A stretch of DNA of 17,047 nucleotides, taken from an uncultured Anaerolineaceae bacterium (lineage in GTDB: Bacteria; Chloroflexota; Anaerolineae; Anaerolineales; Anaerolineaceae). Shown piece after piece: positions 7,317 through 14,466 of the stretch. Made by a program: the position numbers and the translations under genes. The notes beneath the pieces are model-generated. The model was given only the letters and a program-made list of their open reading frames with translations, was not told the origin of the DNA and ran no database searches. Where the stretch lies: NCBI GenBank assembly GCA_938020565.1, contig CALIHP010000051.1, positions 1 to 17,047 of the forward strand, in the 5' to 3' direction. The stretch's first letter is position 1; each line of letters begins with the position of its first letter.

Positions 7317-7729
7317 GGATCGGCGACGATCAAAAACGTTTTCTTCGCACGTTTTTTCTTTACGCGGTGATCGGAGGAATCAGCGCCGCAACAGACGCCG
7401 GCGTTTTTTATCTCCTTTTCCGACTCGCCGGATTCGACGAATTTCTTGTCAACCTGATCAGTACGCACTGCGGAATCTTCCTGAGTTTCCTCCTGAATCG
7501 GAATTTCAACTTCCGGAAAACCGACCAGACCGGGAGGCGGTTCGTTTCGTTCTACCTGACCGGGTTATTTGGGCTGGCGCTGTCCTCCGCGATCCTTTGG
7601 GTCGGGAAACGATTGGGAATTCCACCGATGATCGCCAAGCTGTTTTCAATCGTGGTCGTCGCCGTCACGCAATTCCTGATCAATCGGGCCGTCGCCTTTG
7701 GCGATTCGAAACCGCCGTCAGGAAAATAG
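7313..7729 (+). CDS. GtrA-like family membrane protein
   Basis: A 138-residue protein with four membrane helices (about 14-37, 42-61, 76-98 and 104-125), the size and layout of the GtrA family. The LNRNFNFR segment after helix 2 and QFLINRAVAF at the end of helix 4 are typical family positions. Members are thought to help move polyprenyl-linked sugars across the membrane or to aid cell-surface polysaccharide synthesis. The start overlaps the phosphatase stop by 4 bases, implying translational coupling. No glycosyltransferase partner is adjacent, so the specific substrate is unknown. Confidence 0.88.
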   Translation: MRIGDDQKRFLRTFFLYAVIGGISAATDAGVFYLLFRLAGFDEFLVNLISTHCGIFLSFLLNRNFNFRKTDQTGRRFVSFYLTGLFGLALSSAILWVGKRLGIPPMIAKLFSIVVVAVTQFLINRAVAFGDSKPPSGK

Positions 7730-7759
7730 CGGATCTGGATTTTCCCGGAGCGATGGCGA

Positions 7760-10060
7760 ATGAACCTGCTGACGTTTTCTCTGGGACTCCTTAGCGGAAT
7801 ACTTCTCGATCGCCTTTTCCCCTTTCCTTTCCTATTCTGGTATGGCCTTCTTGGCGGATCCGCCTTTTTCGCGATCGCGGCGTCGCGCGAAGCGCGAAAA
7901 TATCGCCTGGATCATCCGTCGAAGACGCTGACGCTCTCGCTTTTTACGGTCGCCGTTTTCGCAATGGGCGGCTTACGGTCAGCGATCGTTCGCGAGGCGA
8001 GTGTCCCCGTCGACCCGTTCGAAACGGTCCCGATCGAAACTCCGGTCTGCTTTGAAGGCATCGTCTCGGATCTTCCGGTCGAGACAATATCCCGTCGGAC
8101 CATCGCTGTCCGCCTTCTTGCCCGCTGTGGACAATCCGACAGCGAAAAAATCCGGAATTTGAATGTACTGCTGACGCTTCCGGTTACAGGAGCTGCGCCG
8201 GACTATGGGGCGCATATTCGTGTTAAGGGGAAACGAACGATGGTTCCCGCCGAGTCGCGAAGTTCCTATTATCGGTATCTGCGCCGGAACGGAATTTTTT
8301 ATCTTTTTTATCAGCCGGAGCTGACCGTTCTTCCCGGATTCAGCGGGAATCCGCTTCTCAGCGCGATTTATCGAGTTCGAAGCTCCTTCGTCGATCGGAT
8401 CTTCCGTCTCTTCCCGTCTCCGGAAGCGCCGCTGATCGCCGGAATTCTGGTCGGCGATGAATCGAAAATTTCTTCGGAGGTTGACGACGCGTTTCGGCGA
8501 ACGGGTACGGCGCATATCATCGCGATCAGCGGGATGAATTTTACCGTTCTGATCTGGATTCTGGCGGCGATTATCCGGCGGTTTTCAACACGTTGGTGGA
8601 TTTCACTGACGCTGCTGCCGTTTATCCTGCTTTACACGCTGCTGACCGGAGCATCCGCACCAATCGTCCGCGCGGCGATCCTGAGCGCGCTGACGCTGAT
8701 CGCGGACGCGTTCGGCGAACGGAAAAACGGCGAATCGGCGCTCGCGTTTTCGGCCGCGCTGATGTCGTTCGTCCGTCCCATGATGCTGTTCGACGTCGGC
8801 TTCCAGCTCTCCGTCATGGCAACGCTGGGGATTCTTTTCTTCAACCAACCGTTGGCTGATCTGGTTCGGAAGGGGCTTTCCCGGTCAGGCCTCGCCGATG
8901 CAAAAGCGCTCGGAATGGTGGTCGATCTCCTGAATGATTTAATCCTGACGTCGTTTTCAGCTCAGGTTTTTACGACATTAATCGGCGCGGCCGCCTTTTC
9001 GCAGTTCTCCCGTGTATCGCTCCCAGCAAACGCGGCGATTGCGCTTTTCCAGTCGCCGATCATGATCGGCGGGTTCATCGCGCTTCTTGTCTCTTACCTC
9101 TGGTCACCGCTCGGGATGGGGATCGCGTGGCTGATAACGCCAGCGGCGTCACTGACGATTCGGATCGTCGAGCTGTTTGCGGCAGTTCCAGGCGCGAGCT
9201 CCTATTTTCAGGTATCGTCGACGCAGGCCTGGCTGAGCTGTGCCGCGATTGCGCTGATTTGGAAGCTGCGCGGTCGAATCGCGGCGACCTCCAAACGGGA
9301 ATTTCCGTTTGCGTTGGCGGTTTCAGCGGCGCTGATCTTCGCGTTGGCCTGCTGGCGAGTTGGGCTGGGGAGGCTGCGGCTGTTCCCCGATCGCTATGAA
9401 ATTCGTTACGAGGCGTCGCGATCAGCGATGACGCTGACAATTCGGACGCCGGGAATGAACGAATTCATTCTCGGTGAAAATCTGAATGGATATGAAGCGG
9501 AAGAAAAGCTTTTCCGTCCGGGCCCCGCCCGGTTCCGTCGCGTTTTCGCTCGGGTTACGACGGCTGAGCCCTGGATCGGGAAGAGGCTCGCGGAGAGGTA
9601 CGAAGGCGATCCGGACGTCCTGATCCTCAACGGCGCGCGAATCCCCAAGCCAACGGCGGGGCTCGATACGCTCCAGCGCCTTGCCGAAGCGACGGGCGGC
9701 GATACCGGTTCGATCGAGCTGGGCGCGTTGAACGTTGCGTTTCCCGTACGTTTTCTGCGCCATGAAGCCTGGGTCGTAACGATCGGACGTTTCCGCCTGC
9801 TGATCCCGAATGGAATCACGCCAGAAAGACTGGTTCATGAAAGTCCGCTGGACGAATCCCAGGCTCGATCGGAGATTTTTTCAGCGACGATGATCCTGCT
9901 TCAGCGCGACGACCGACGCGCGGACTGGGAGGCATGGCTGACGGAGGCTGTCTCGGAGGAACCATACCTTGTGCCCCCGATCGTGATCCATGCGAAAACC
10001 AATCCTCGGTTTGTCCTGAGGACAGACGGTGAACAGGTTTTTTATAAGCCTGCTGAATAG
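7760..10060 (+). CDS. comEC: ComEC/Rec2-family competence membrane protein lacking clear beta-lactamase motifs
   Basis: A 766-residue polytopic membrane protein. The N-terminal helices and soluble segment (about 1-200) match the ComEC N-terminal domain. The competence domain (about 220-500) has the diagnostic GTAHIIAISGMNF (249-261) and FDVGFQLSVMATLGILF (344-360). ComEC forms the inner-membrane channel that carries single-stranded DNA into the cell in natural transformation. Many family members end in a metallo-beta-lactamase domain with HxHxDH; here the C-terminal 225 residues (from about 540) are soluble but show no such motif, so that domain is degenerate or replaced. GGAG at 7747-7750 precedes the ATG, 30 bases after gtrA, so it likely shares the transcript. 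Confidence 0.9.
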   Translation: MNLLTFSLGLLSGILLDRLFPFPFLFWYGLLGGSAFFAIAASREARKYRLDHPSKTLTLSLFTVAVFAMGGLRSAIVREASVPVDPFETVPIETPVCFEGIVSDLPVETISRRTIAVRLLARCGQSDSEKIRNLNVLLTLPVTGAAPDYGAHIRVKGKRTMVPAESRSSYYRYLRRNGIFYLFYQPELTVLPGFSGNPLLSAIYRVRSSFVDRIFRLFPSPEAPLIAGILVGDESKISSEVDDAFRRTGTAHIIAISGMNFTVLIWILAAIIRRFSTRWWISLTLLPFILLYTLLTGASAPIVRAAILSALTLIADAFGERKNGESALAFSAALMSFVRPMMLFDVGFQLSVMATLGILFFNQPLADLVRKGLSRSGLADAKALGMVVDLLNDLILTSFSAQVFTTLIGAAAFSQFSRVSLPANAAIALFQSPIMIGGFIALLVSYLWSPLGMGIAWLITPAASLTIRIVELFAAVPGASSYFQVSSTQAWLSCAAIALIWKLRGRIAATSKREFPFALAVSAALIFALACWRVGLGRLRLFPDRYEIRYEASRSAMTLTIRTPGMNEFILGENLNGYEAEEKLFRPGPARFRRVFARVTTAEPWIGKRLAERYEGDPDVLILNGARIPKPTAGLDTLQRLAEATGGDTGSIELGALNVAFPVRFLRHEAWVVTIGRFRLLIPNGITPERLVHESPLDESQARSEIFSATMILLQRDDRRADWEAWLTEAVSEEPYLVPPIVIHAKTNPRFVLRTDGEQVFYKPAE

Positions 10061-10084
10061 TCGGTTTTTTCGCCGGAATTCACT

Positions 10085-10113
10085 GTAACATTTTCGGGAA
10101 ATTTTGTTAGAAT
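10085..10113 (+). promoter_or_regulatory. Possible glgC promoter
   Basis: TAGAAT (10108-10113) and GTAACA (10085-10090) are spaced by 17 bases, a moderate match to -10 and -35 consensus. The 96-base gap after comEC shows no clear terminator, so glgC may also receive some read-through. Confidence 0.35.
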
Positions 10114-10156
10114 AGGATATACGCTGAACGCTCGATTTTAGAAGGAGGAAAACAAT

Positions 10157-11431
10157 ATGTCAACTGATAACGTGCTTGCCGTTATTCTCGGGGGCGGCCG
10201 CGGTACGCGTCTTTTCCCGTTAACTCAACTACGATCCAAACCCGCGGTGCCGATCGCCGGCCAATATCGTTTGATCGATATTCCGATCAGTAACTGCATC
10301 AATTCCGGTATTTTTAAAATTGCGGTTTTGACCCAATTTAATACCGTTTCGCTGCATCGCCATATTACCGAGACGTATCAGTTCGATAAATTTCATTCGG
10401 GGTCGGTTCAGATCTGGGCGGCGGAGCAGCGTGCCGATAATAACGATTGGTATCAGGGAACCGCGGACGCAGTTCGCAAGCAGCTCAGCGAAATTATCGC
10501 GGCCAGGGCGGAATATGTCCTGATTCTTTCGGGGGACCATCTGTACCGCTGCGACTATTCGAAAATGCTTCAGTATCATATCGAAAAGAAAGCCGACGTA
10601 ACGATCGCGACGCAGCCGGTTCATAAGGATGAGGCCGGACGGTTCGGGATTCTGAAATGCGAATCGTCCGGGAAGATTTCCGCTTTCAACGAAAAGCCGA
10701 AGGATCCGGCGGTTCTTGCCAATCTCGTCAGCCTCGACGATCCGGAGCGTCCGTATCTTGGATCGATGGGGATTTACCTTTTCAATCGCGATCTTCTCGT
10801 CGGGCTCCTGAATTCGCTCGATTATTCCGATTTCGGGAAACATATTATTCCTTACGCGATCGATAAATATGAAGTCGTCGGCTGGACGTTCGACGATTAC
10901 TGGGAAGATATCGGGACGATCCGCTCCTTCTTCGATACTAACCTGATGCTCACCGATGATCTTCCGCGCTTCAATTTCTACGATCCGCGAAATCCGATTT
11001 ACACCTATATCAACAACATGCCGGCGGCGAAGGTCAGGAACTCGAGTATCGATCATGTGCTGATCGCCCGTGGATCGATTATTAACGCCGCCAGCATTGT
11101 CCATTCGATCATCGGACTGCGGTCAATTATCGACGAAGGATCGGTCCTGCGCGATACGATCGTTATGGGTGTCGACGAGGACGTTTTCGAGAAGAGCTAT
11201 AAAGACGCGCGTTATTTCAGCGTCTCGCTCGGGATCGGGAAGAATTGCGAAATTTCACAGGCGATTATCGATAAAAACGCGCGGATCGGCGACAACGTCG
11301 TTATCCGGCCTTTCCCGGAAGGCACTGAGTTCGACGATCCGGACCCGGTTAAGAAATATTATGTTCGCGACGGGATTGTGATCGTACCGAAGAATACGAC
11401 GATTCCGGACGGTACCGTTATCGCGCCGTAA
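10157..11431 (+). CDS. glgC: Glucose-1-phosphate adenylyltransferase
   Basis: A 424-residue enzyme that makes ADP-glucose from ATP and glucose 1-phosphate, the committed step of bacterial glycogen synthesis. The nucleotidyltransferase domain has GGGRGTRLFPLT (12-23), SKPAVPIAGQYRLIDIPISN (27-46), YQGTADAV (99-106), SGDHLY (125-130) and FNEKP. The C-terminal third has the repeated I/V-rich pattern of a left-handed beta-helix. Length and the IPISNCINSG and QFNTVSLHRHI segments are like the cyanobacterial/Chloroflexi form. A strong AGGAGG (10143-10148) lies 8 bases before the ATG. No other glycogen gene is adjacent. It ends at a clear terminator and forms its own unit. Confidence 0.96.
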   Translation: MSTDNVLAVILGGGRGTRLFPLTQLRSKPAVPIAGQYRLIDIPISNCINSGIFKIAVLTQFNTVSLHRHITETYQFDKFHSGSVQIWAAEQRADNNDWYQGTADAVRKQLSEIIAARAEYVLILSGDHLYRCDYSKMLQYHIEKKADVTIATQPVHKDEAGRFGILKCESSGKISAFNEKPKDPAVLANLVSLDDPERPYLGSMGIYLFNRDLLVGLLNSLDYSDFGKHIIPYAIDKYEVVGWTFDDYWEDIGTIRSFFDTNLMLTDDLPRFNFYDPRNPIYTYINNMPAAKVRNSSIDHVLIARGSIINAASIVHSIIGLRSIIDEGSVLRDTIVMGVDEDVFEKSYKDARYFSVSLGIGKNCEISQAIIDKNARIGDNVVIRPFPEGTEFDDPDPVKKYYVRDGIVIVPKNTTIPDGTVIAP

Positions 11432-11459
11432 TCGTCTTGACACCGTGGCTCGGATGTTC

Positions 11460-11503
11460 AGCCGGGAGATCTCCGATGGGGGCCTTCCGGCTGTTTTCTT
11501 TTT
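11460..11503 (+). terminator. Rho-independent terminator of glgC
   Basis: AGCCGGGA and TTCCGGCT form an 8-pair stem (one G-T) whose loop contains a further palindromic GGAGATCTCC. It is followed directly by GTTTTCTTTTT. It begins 29 bases after the glgC stop. Confidence 0.85.
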
Positions 11504-11556
11504 GATGGACAGAGTACGCTGGATTCCCGTTCTGATTTTCGAATCATATAACAGTG

Positions 11557-11582
11557 TTGACTTTTTAGAACTATGCTATAAT
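11557..11582 (+). promoter_or_regulatory. Extended -10 promoter pointing into the 3' end of xylB
   Basis: TGCTATAAT (11574-11582) is an ideal extended -10 element. TTGACT lies upstream at 11557-11562 with a 14-base spacer, shorter than ideal, which an extended -10 can tolerate. Transcription would begin near 11589, just before a GGAGG at 11591-11595, and run antisense to the end of xylB. Confidence 0.5.
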
Positions 11583-11599
11583 TGGAAAACGGAGGTCAA

Positions 11600-11953
11600 A
11601 TGAAAAATAAAATGAAGCGGAAAATCAAATCAACTTTCGTTGATTTGAAGATCTCATTATTGCAGATCAAACTTCGCTGGCGGATCCGTGAAATGATCCC
11701 CCCGTTGCGTCAGTCGCGCCAAACGATCGTGAAAAACCGGATCAGCGCGTCTCCTGCCTTCGACCAAAGATCGTTAACGTTTCCAACGCGGGAGCCATCC
11801 GCCGATAAGCGTCTTTGTAAATTTCATGCAGCTCTGCGTAAATTCGCTGCGCGGCCGGGTCCGGTTCGATCGTTTGGTCCTGATACCGAACGAAAACCCC
11901 GATCGCCTCGCGAATATCCTGAAAGACCCCGCTTCCGGTACCGGCGGCAATAA
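11600..11953 (+). CDS. Possible basic small protein, convergent with and overlapping xylB
   Basis: ATG at 11600 follows GGAGG by 4 bases and lies just downstream of an extended -10 promoter. The frame gives 117 residues, strongly basic at the start (MKNKMKRKIKSTFVDLKI). The first 47 residues precede the xylB end at 11742; the remaining 70 are the antisense of xylB, Arg/Pro-rich and typical of a shadow frame. Either a short basic protein truly overlaps xylB, or the signals drive an antisense RNA with only the first part meaningful. It matches no family I recognise. A 10-pair hairpin (11625-11648) lies inside it. Confidence 0.3.
   Translation: MKNKMKRKIKSTFVDLKISLLQIKLRWRIREMIPPLRQSRQTIVKNRISASPAFDQRSLTFPTREPSADKRLCKFHAALRKFAARPGPVRSFGPDTERKPRSPREYPERPRFRYRRQ
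11625..11648 (-). terminator. Perfect hairpin with GAAA tetraloop, possible xylB terminator
   Basis: On the minus strand TCAAATCAAC-GAAA-GTTGATTTGA is a perfect 10-pair stem closed by a GNRA tetraloop and followed by TTTTCC. It lies 94 bases after the xylB stop. The stem is AT-rich and the T-run short, so termination may be partial. Confidence 0.5.
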
Positions 11954-13256
11954 CCGCTCCCATGCCTGCCTGCTCCTCAGATCGCGAAACGATCAGCGGC
12001 AGACCCAGAATATCCGCCTGGATCTGGAGCCATTGCGGGCTGCGCGCCCCTCCTCCTGACGCGACCAGACGCTCAGGCAGGAAACCTGCGCCCATGCAGA
12101 TATCCAGGCAATCTTTCAGGGAAAACGCGACGCCTTCCATTACGGCGCGCGCGATCGCGAAGCGGCTCGTCGTGTGATTGAACCCCATGAGCGTCCCGCT
12201 GATATTCGGGTTGACGTGCGGCGTGCGTTCGCCGTTCAGGTACGGAAAAAACAACAGGCCGCCGCTTCCGGGCTGAATCTTCCCGACTTCCTGGTTCAGC
12301 TCTTCATAGCTGGACTGCTGAATAATCCGATTCCACCATTTCAGCGACAATCCTGCGCTCATCGTCGCACCGAACATGATCCAGCGGCCGCGATCATACG
12401 CGCAGAACATATTCGAGTTCAACGCCGGGTTCAGGAACGGTTTTCCGAGCTGGAAGCTGACCTGGCCGCTGGATCCGATATTGACGCTCCCGTCTCCATC
12501 TGAGATCAGTCCGTTGCCAATCGATTGCATGACCTGATCCCCGCCGCCGGCAACGACGACCGTTGTTTCTGACAGTCCCGTTTCGGACGCCGCGGTCCGG
12601 GAAACCGGCGCGACAGGCGCAATCGTCTCGTCGCAGTCCGGGAACAGCTCGCGCGGAAGGCTCAGGCGATTGAGGATCGCGCTGGACCAGGCGCGGTTCG
12701 GAATATCGAACGCGAGCGTCGCCGAGGCGTCGGAATAGTCGGACGAAACGATCCCGGTCAGCTTATAACGCAGGTAATCTTTCGGCAGGCACACTTTTCG
12801 GATCCGGGCGTAATTTTCCGGTTCATTCTTTCGGACCCAAAGCAGCGAAACCATCAGGAAGCCGGTGAAAATCGGGTTCATAAAAAATTCGCTGCGTTCG
12901 GATTCACTGAAGGCGGCGCGAATTTCGTCGATTTCAGCGCTTGACCGCGCGTCGCAGTGCAGAATCGCAGGGCGAACGACGTTTCCATGTTCATCCAGCG
13001 TGACGAGCCCGTGCATCTGACCTGAAAAGCTGAGGCCCCGAATTTCGGCAGGGTCAACCGCGCTTTCGATCAGGACGGACACAATCGCTTCTCGGCAGGC
13101 GCGCCACCAGACTTCGGGATCCTGCTCGGCGTAGCCCGGGGCCGGTGAATCGAAAGAATAAGCGCGATAGGCGCTCGCGAGAATACGTCCCGAATCGTTT
13201 GCCAGGATTGCTTTCAACCCTGACGTTCCAAGATCGATTCCTAACAGGCAGCTCAT
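11742..13256 (-). CDS. xylB: Xylulokinase (FGGY family)
   Basis: A 504-residue carbohydrate kinase that phosphorylates D-xylulose to xylulose 5-phosphate for entry to the pentose phosphate pathway. The ATP-binding start GIDLGTSGLK (6-15), the xylulokinase-type substrate motif SGQMHGLV (78-85), YSDASATLAFD (174-184), AGGGDQ with catalytic Asp240, PYLNGERTPH and GGGARSPQW all fit. A GTG-type upstream extension exists, but ATG at 13256 has GCGGAGGA just upstream and gives the standard N-terminus. That start overlaps the ksgA stop (ATGA), so translation is coupled. No xylose isomerase or sugar transporter is near, and pairing with an rRNA methylase gene is unusual. A related substrate remains possible. 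Confidence 0.92.
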   Translation of the reverse strand: MSCLLGIDLGTSGLKAILANDSGRILASAYRAYSFDSPAPGYAEQDPEVWWRACREAIVSVLIESAVDPAEIRGLSFSGQMHGLVTLDEHGNVVRPAILHCDARSSAEIDEIRAAFSESERSEFFMNPIFTGFLMVSLLWVRKNEPENYARIRKVCLPKDYLRYKLTGIVSSDYSDASATLAFDIPNRAWSSAILNRLSLPRELFPDCDETIAPVAPVSRTAASETGLSETTVVVAGGGDQVMQSIGNGLISDGDGSVNIGSSGQVSFQLGKPFLNPALNSNMFCAYDRGRWIMFGATMSAGLSLKWWNRIIQQSSYEELNQEVGKIQPGSGGLLFFPYLNGERTPHVNPNISGTLMGFNHTTSRFAIARAVMEGVAFSLKDCLDICMGAGFLPERLVASGGGARSPQWLQIQADILGLPLIVSRSEEQAGMGAVIAAGTGSGVFQDIREAIGVFVRYQDQTIEPDPAAQRIYAELHEIYKDAYRRMAPALETLTIFGRRQETR

Positions 13257-14113
13257 AATTGTCCTCCGCTCCGTCGGTTCAGGACCGACAGCAATTGTTT
13301 CCATTCGTCTATTGTCAGCGTTTCGGCGCGCCGTTTGGGGTCGATTCCCGCTTCGGAAAGCGCGTTTTCGATCGCCGTCTTGTCGAGCGCTAAGCCGGAG
13401 ATCAGCGCGTTGCGCAGCGTCTTTCGTTTCTGTCCGAAACCGGCTTTAATCAGCTTGAAAAATGCGTCCGCCTCGTTCCCCGGAATAAGCGGTTCGTCGT
13501 ATAAATCGATTCGGACGAGCGCGGAATCAATTTTCGGAACCGGATAAAACGATTCTTTCCCGATCGTCATCATGCAGCGCGGCTCGCCGTAAATCCGAAC
13601 GCTCAGCGATAGAAGACTGAAATCCCCGGGTCCGGCGCAGATGCGTTCCGCGACTTCTTTCTGAATCGTCAACGAAATTCGGCTGGGCCGCGTTCTGAGC
13701 CCAAGAAGATGGCGGATGACCGCGGAGGTAATATAGTACGGGATATTGGCGACGACACAGTAGGATTCGCCGGCGAAAGCGTCGCTCGGATCGTATGCAA
13801 GAATGTCCGCCTGGACGATCGCGACGTTAGAAAACGGTTTCAGCGTCTCGTTCAGCACGGGGACCATCTTTCGATCCAATTCGATCGCGATAACCTGCGA
13901 AGCCTCTTCGGCAAGGCGCCGCGTTAAAGATCCCAGTCCCGGCCCGATTTCTAAAACTGTGCTCGTTTTATCTACGCCCGCGGCCCGGACGATTTCGGCC
14001 AGGACGCCGTCATCCATCAGGAAATTCTGCCCCAGTCCCTTGCTTGGCTGGAGCCGATAGCGGGCGAGTAACGCGGGAACGTTGAGCGGTGGAAGGGGCT
14101 TCGTTGGAGTCAT
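13253..14113 (-). CDS. ksgA: 16S rRNA dimethyladenosine transferase (KsgA/RsmA)
   Basis: A 286-residue SAM-dependent enzyme that dimethylates two adjacent adenines in the 3'-terminal loop of 16S rRNA during 30S assembly. It has KGLGQNFL (25-32), SAM motif EIGPGLGSLT (55-64), AIELDRKMV, QADIL and the catalytic NIPYYI (123-128), plus the usual FGQKRKTLRNAL C-terminal segment. The frame is open further upstream but there it only translates the tRNA-Phe gene. ATG at 14113 gives the family length; its ribosome binding site (CGGAAC) is weak. A strong terminator hairpin ends 28 bases before this start, so expression may depend on read-through from the tRNA-Phe promoter. Downstream it is coupled to xylB. 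Confidence 0.95.
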   Translation of the reverse strand: MTPTKPLPPLNVPALLARYRLQPSKGLGQNFLMDDGVLAEIVRAAGVDKTSTVLEIGPGLGSLTRRLAEEASQVIAIELDRKMVPVLNETLKPFSNVAIVQADILAYDPSDAFAGESYCVVANIPYYITSAVIRHLLGLRTRPSRISLTIQKEVAERICAGPGDFSLLSLSVRIYGEPRCMMTIGKESFYPVPKIDSALVRIDLYDEPLIPGNEADAFFKLIKAGFGQKRKTLRNALISGLALDKTAIENALSEAGIDPKRRAETLTIDEWKQLLSVLNRRSGGQL

Positions 14114-14140
14114 GGCGAGAAGTTCCGTGTTTACTGAATA

Positions 14141-14173
14141 AAAAAGGCGTCCTCTCTTAGCGAACGCCTTTTT
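14141..14173 (-). terminator. Terminator between tRNA-Phe and ksgA
   Basis: AAAAAGGCGT and ACGCCTTTTT form a perfect 10-pair stem with a 13-base loop. On the minus strand it ends in a run of T's, and the symmetric A/T flanks make it potentially bidirectional. It lies 9 bases after the tRNA-Phe end and 28 bases before the ksgA start. Confidence 0.88.
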
Positions 14174-14181
14174 CTTGAGTG

Positions 14182-14254
14182 TGCCGAGACACAGAATCGA
14201 ACTGTGGACACTACAATTTTCAGTCGTATGCTCTACCAACTGAGCTATCTCGGC
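14182..14254 (-). tRNA. tRNA-Phe (anticodon GAA)
   Basis: The minus strand folds as a 73-base cloverleaf: acceptor GCCGAGA/TCTCGGC, D-arm GCTC-AGTTGGTA-GAGC, anticodon arm TACGA-CTGAAAA-TTGTA with anticodon GAA at 14219-14221, and T-arm CACAG-TTCGATT-CTGTG. The discriminator is A and CCA is not encoded. A near-consensus promoter lies about 27 bases upstream and a strong terminator directly downstream. Confidence 0.96.
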
Positions 14255-14280
14255 GCGCTGTCTCTTCAAACAACTTAATT

Positions 14281-14309
14281 ATTGTACGGGAGCTTGGCCG
14301 ATTTGTCAA
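14281..14309 (-). promoter_or_regulatory. Near-consensus promoter of tRNA-Phe
   Basis: On the minus strand TTGACA (14304-14309) and TACAAT (14281-14286) are separated by exactly 17 bases. The predicted transcription start is about 20 bases before the tRNA. It may also serve ksgA-xylB by read-through. Confidence 0.85.
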
Positions 14310-14391
14310 GCTTGCCCCATTTTCCGCGTGCTTAGTGTGTGAATAGTCTGTGATATTGTCTTGGAGAATAATCCTGGAAATTGTCCTGCCG

Positions 14392-14426
14392 TCCGCCATG
14401 AGAAACCGCAGGTTTGTTATGGCGGA
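14392..14426. repeat. Nested hairpin downstream of the MFS gene
   Basis: TCCGCCAT and ATGGCGGA form a perfect 8-pair outer stem; inside, AAACC-GCA-GGTTT forms a second stem. It lies about 40 bases after the transporter stop codon. There is no T-run on either side, so it may be a 3' RNA-stabilising hairpin rather than a classical terminator. Confidence 0.4.
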
Positions 14427-14466
14427 AGAAGTAAACGCTGTCTGTCGGTCCCTGATCCTGGCTCAG

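Noticed and set aside
10229..11104. A 291-residue minus-strand frame
   Set aside because: It is the mirror of glgC, which has complete family motifs on the plus strand.
13257..13304. N-terminal extension of xylB
   Set aside because: It overlaps the ksgA end, while ATG at 13256 has a strong GGAGG and gives the standard kinase N-terminus.
14114..14269. N-terminal extension of ksgA
   Set aside because: The added residues are a translation of the tRNA-Phe gene and terminator; the family start fits ATG at 14113.
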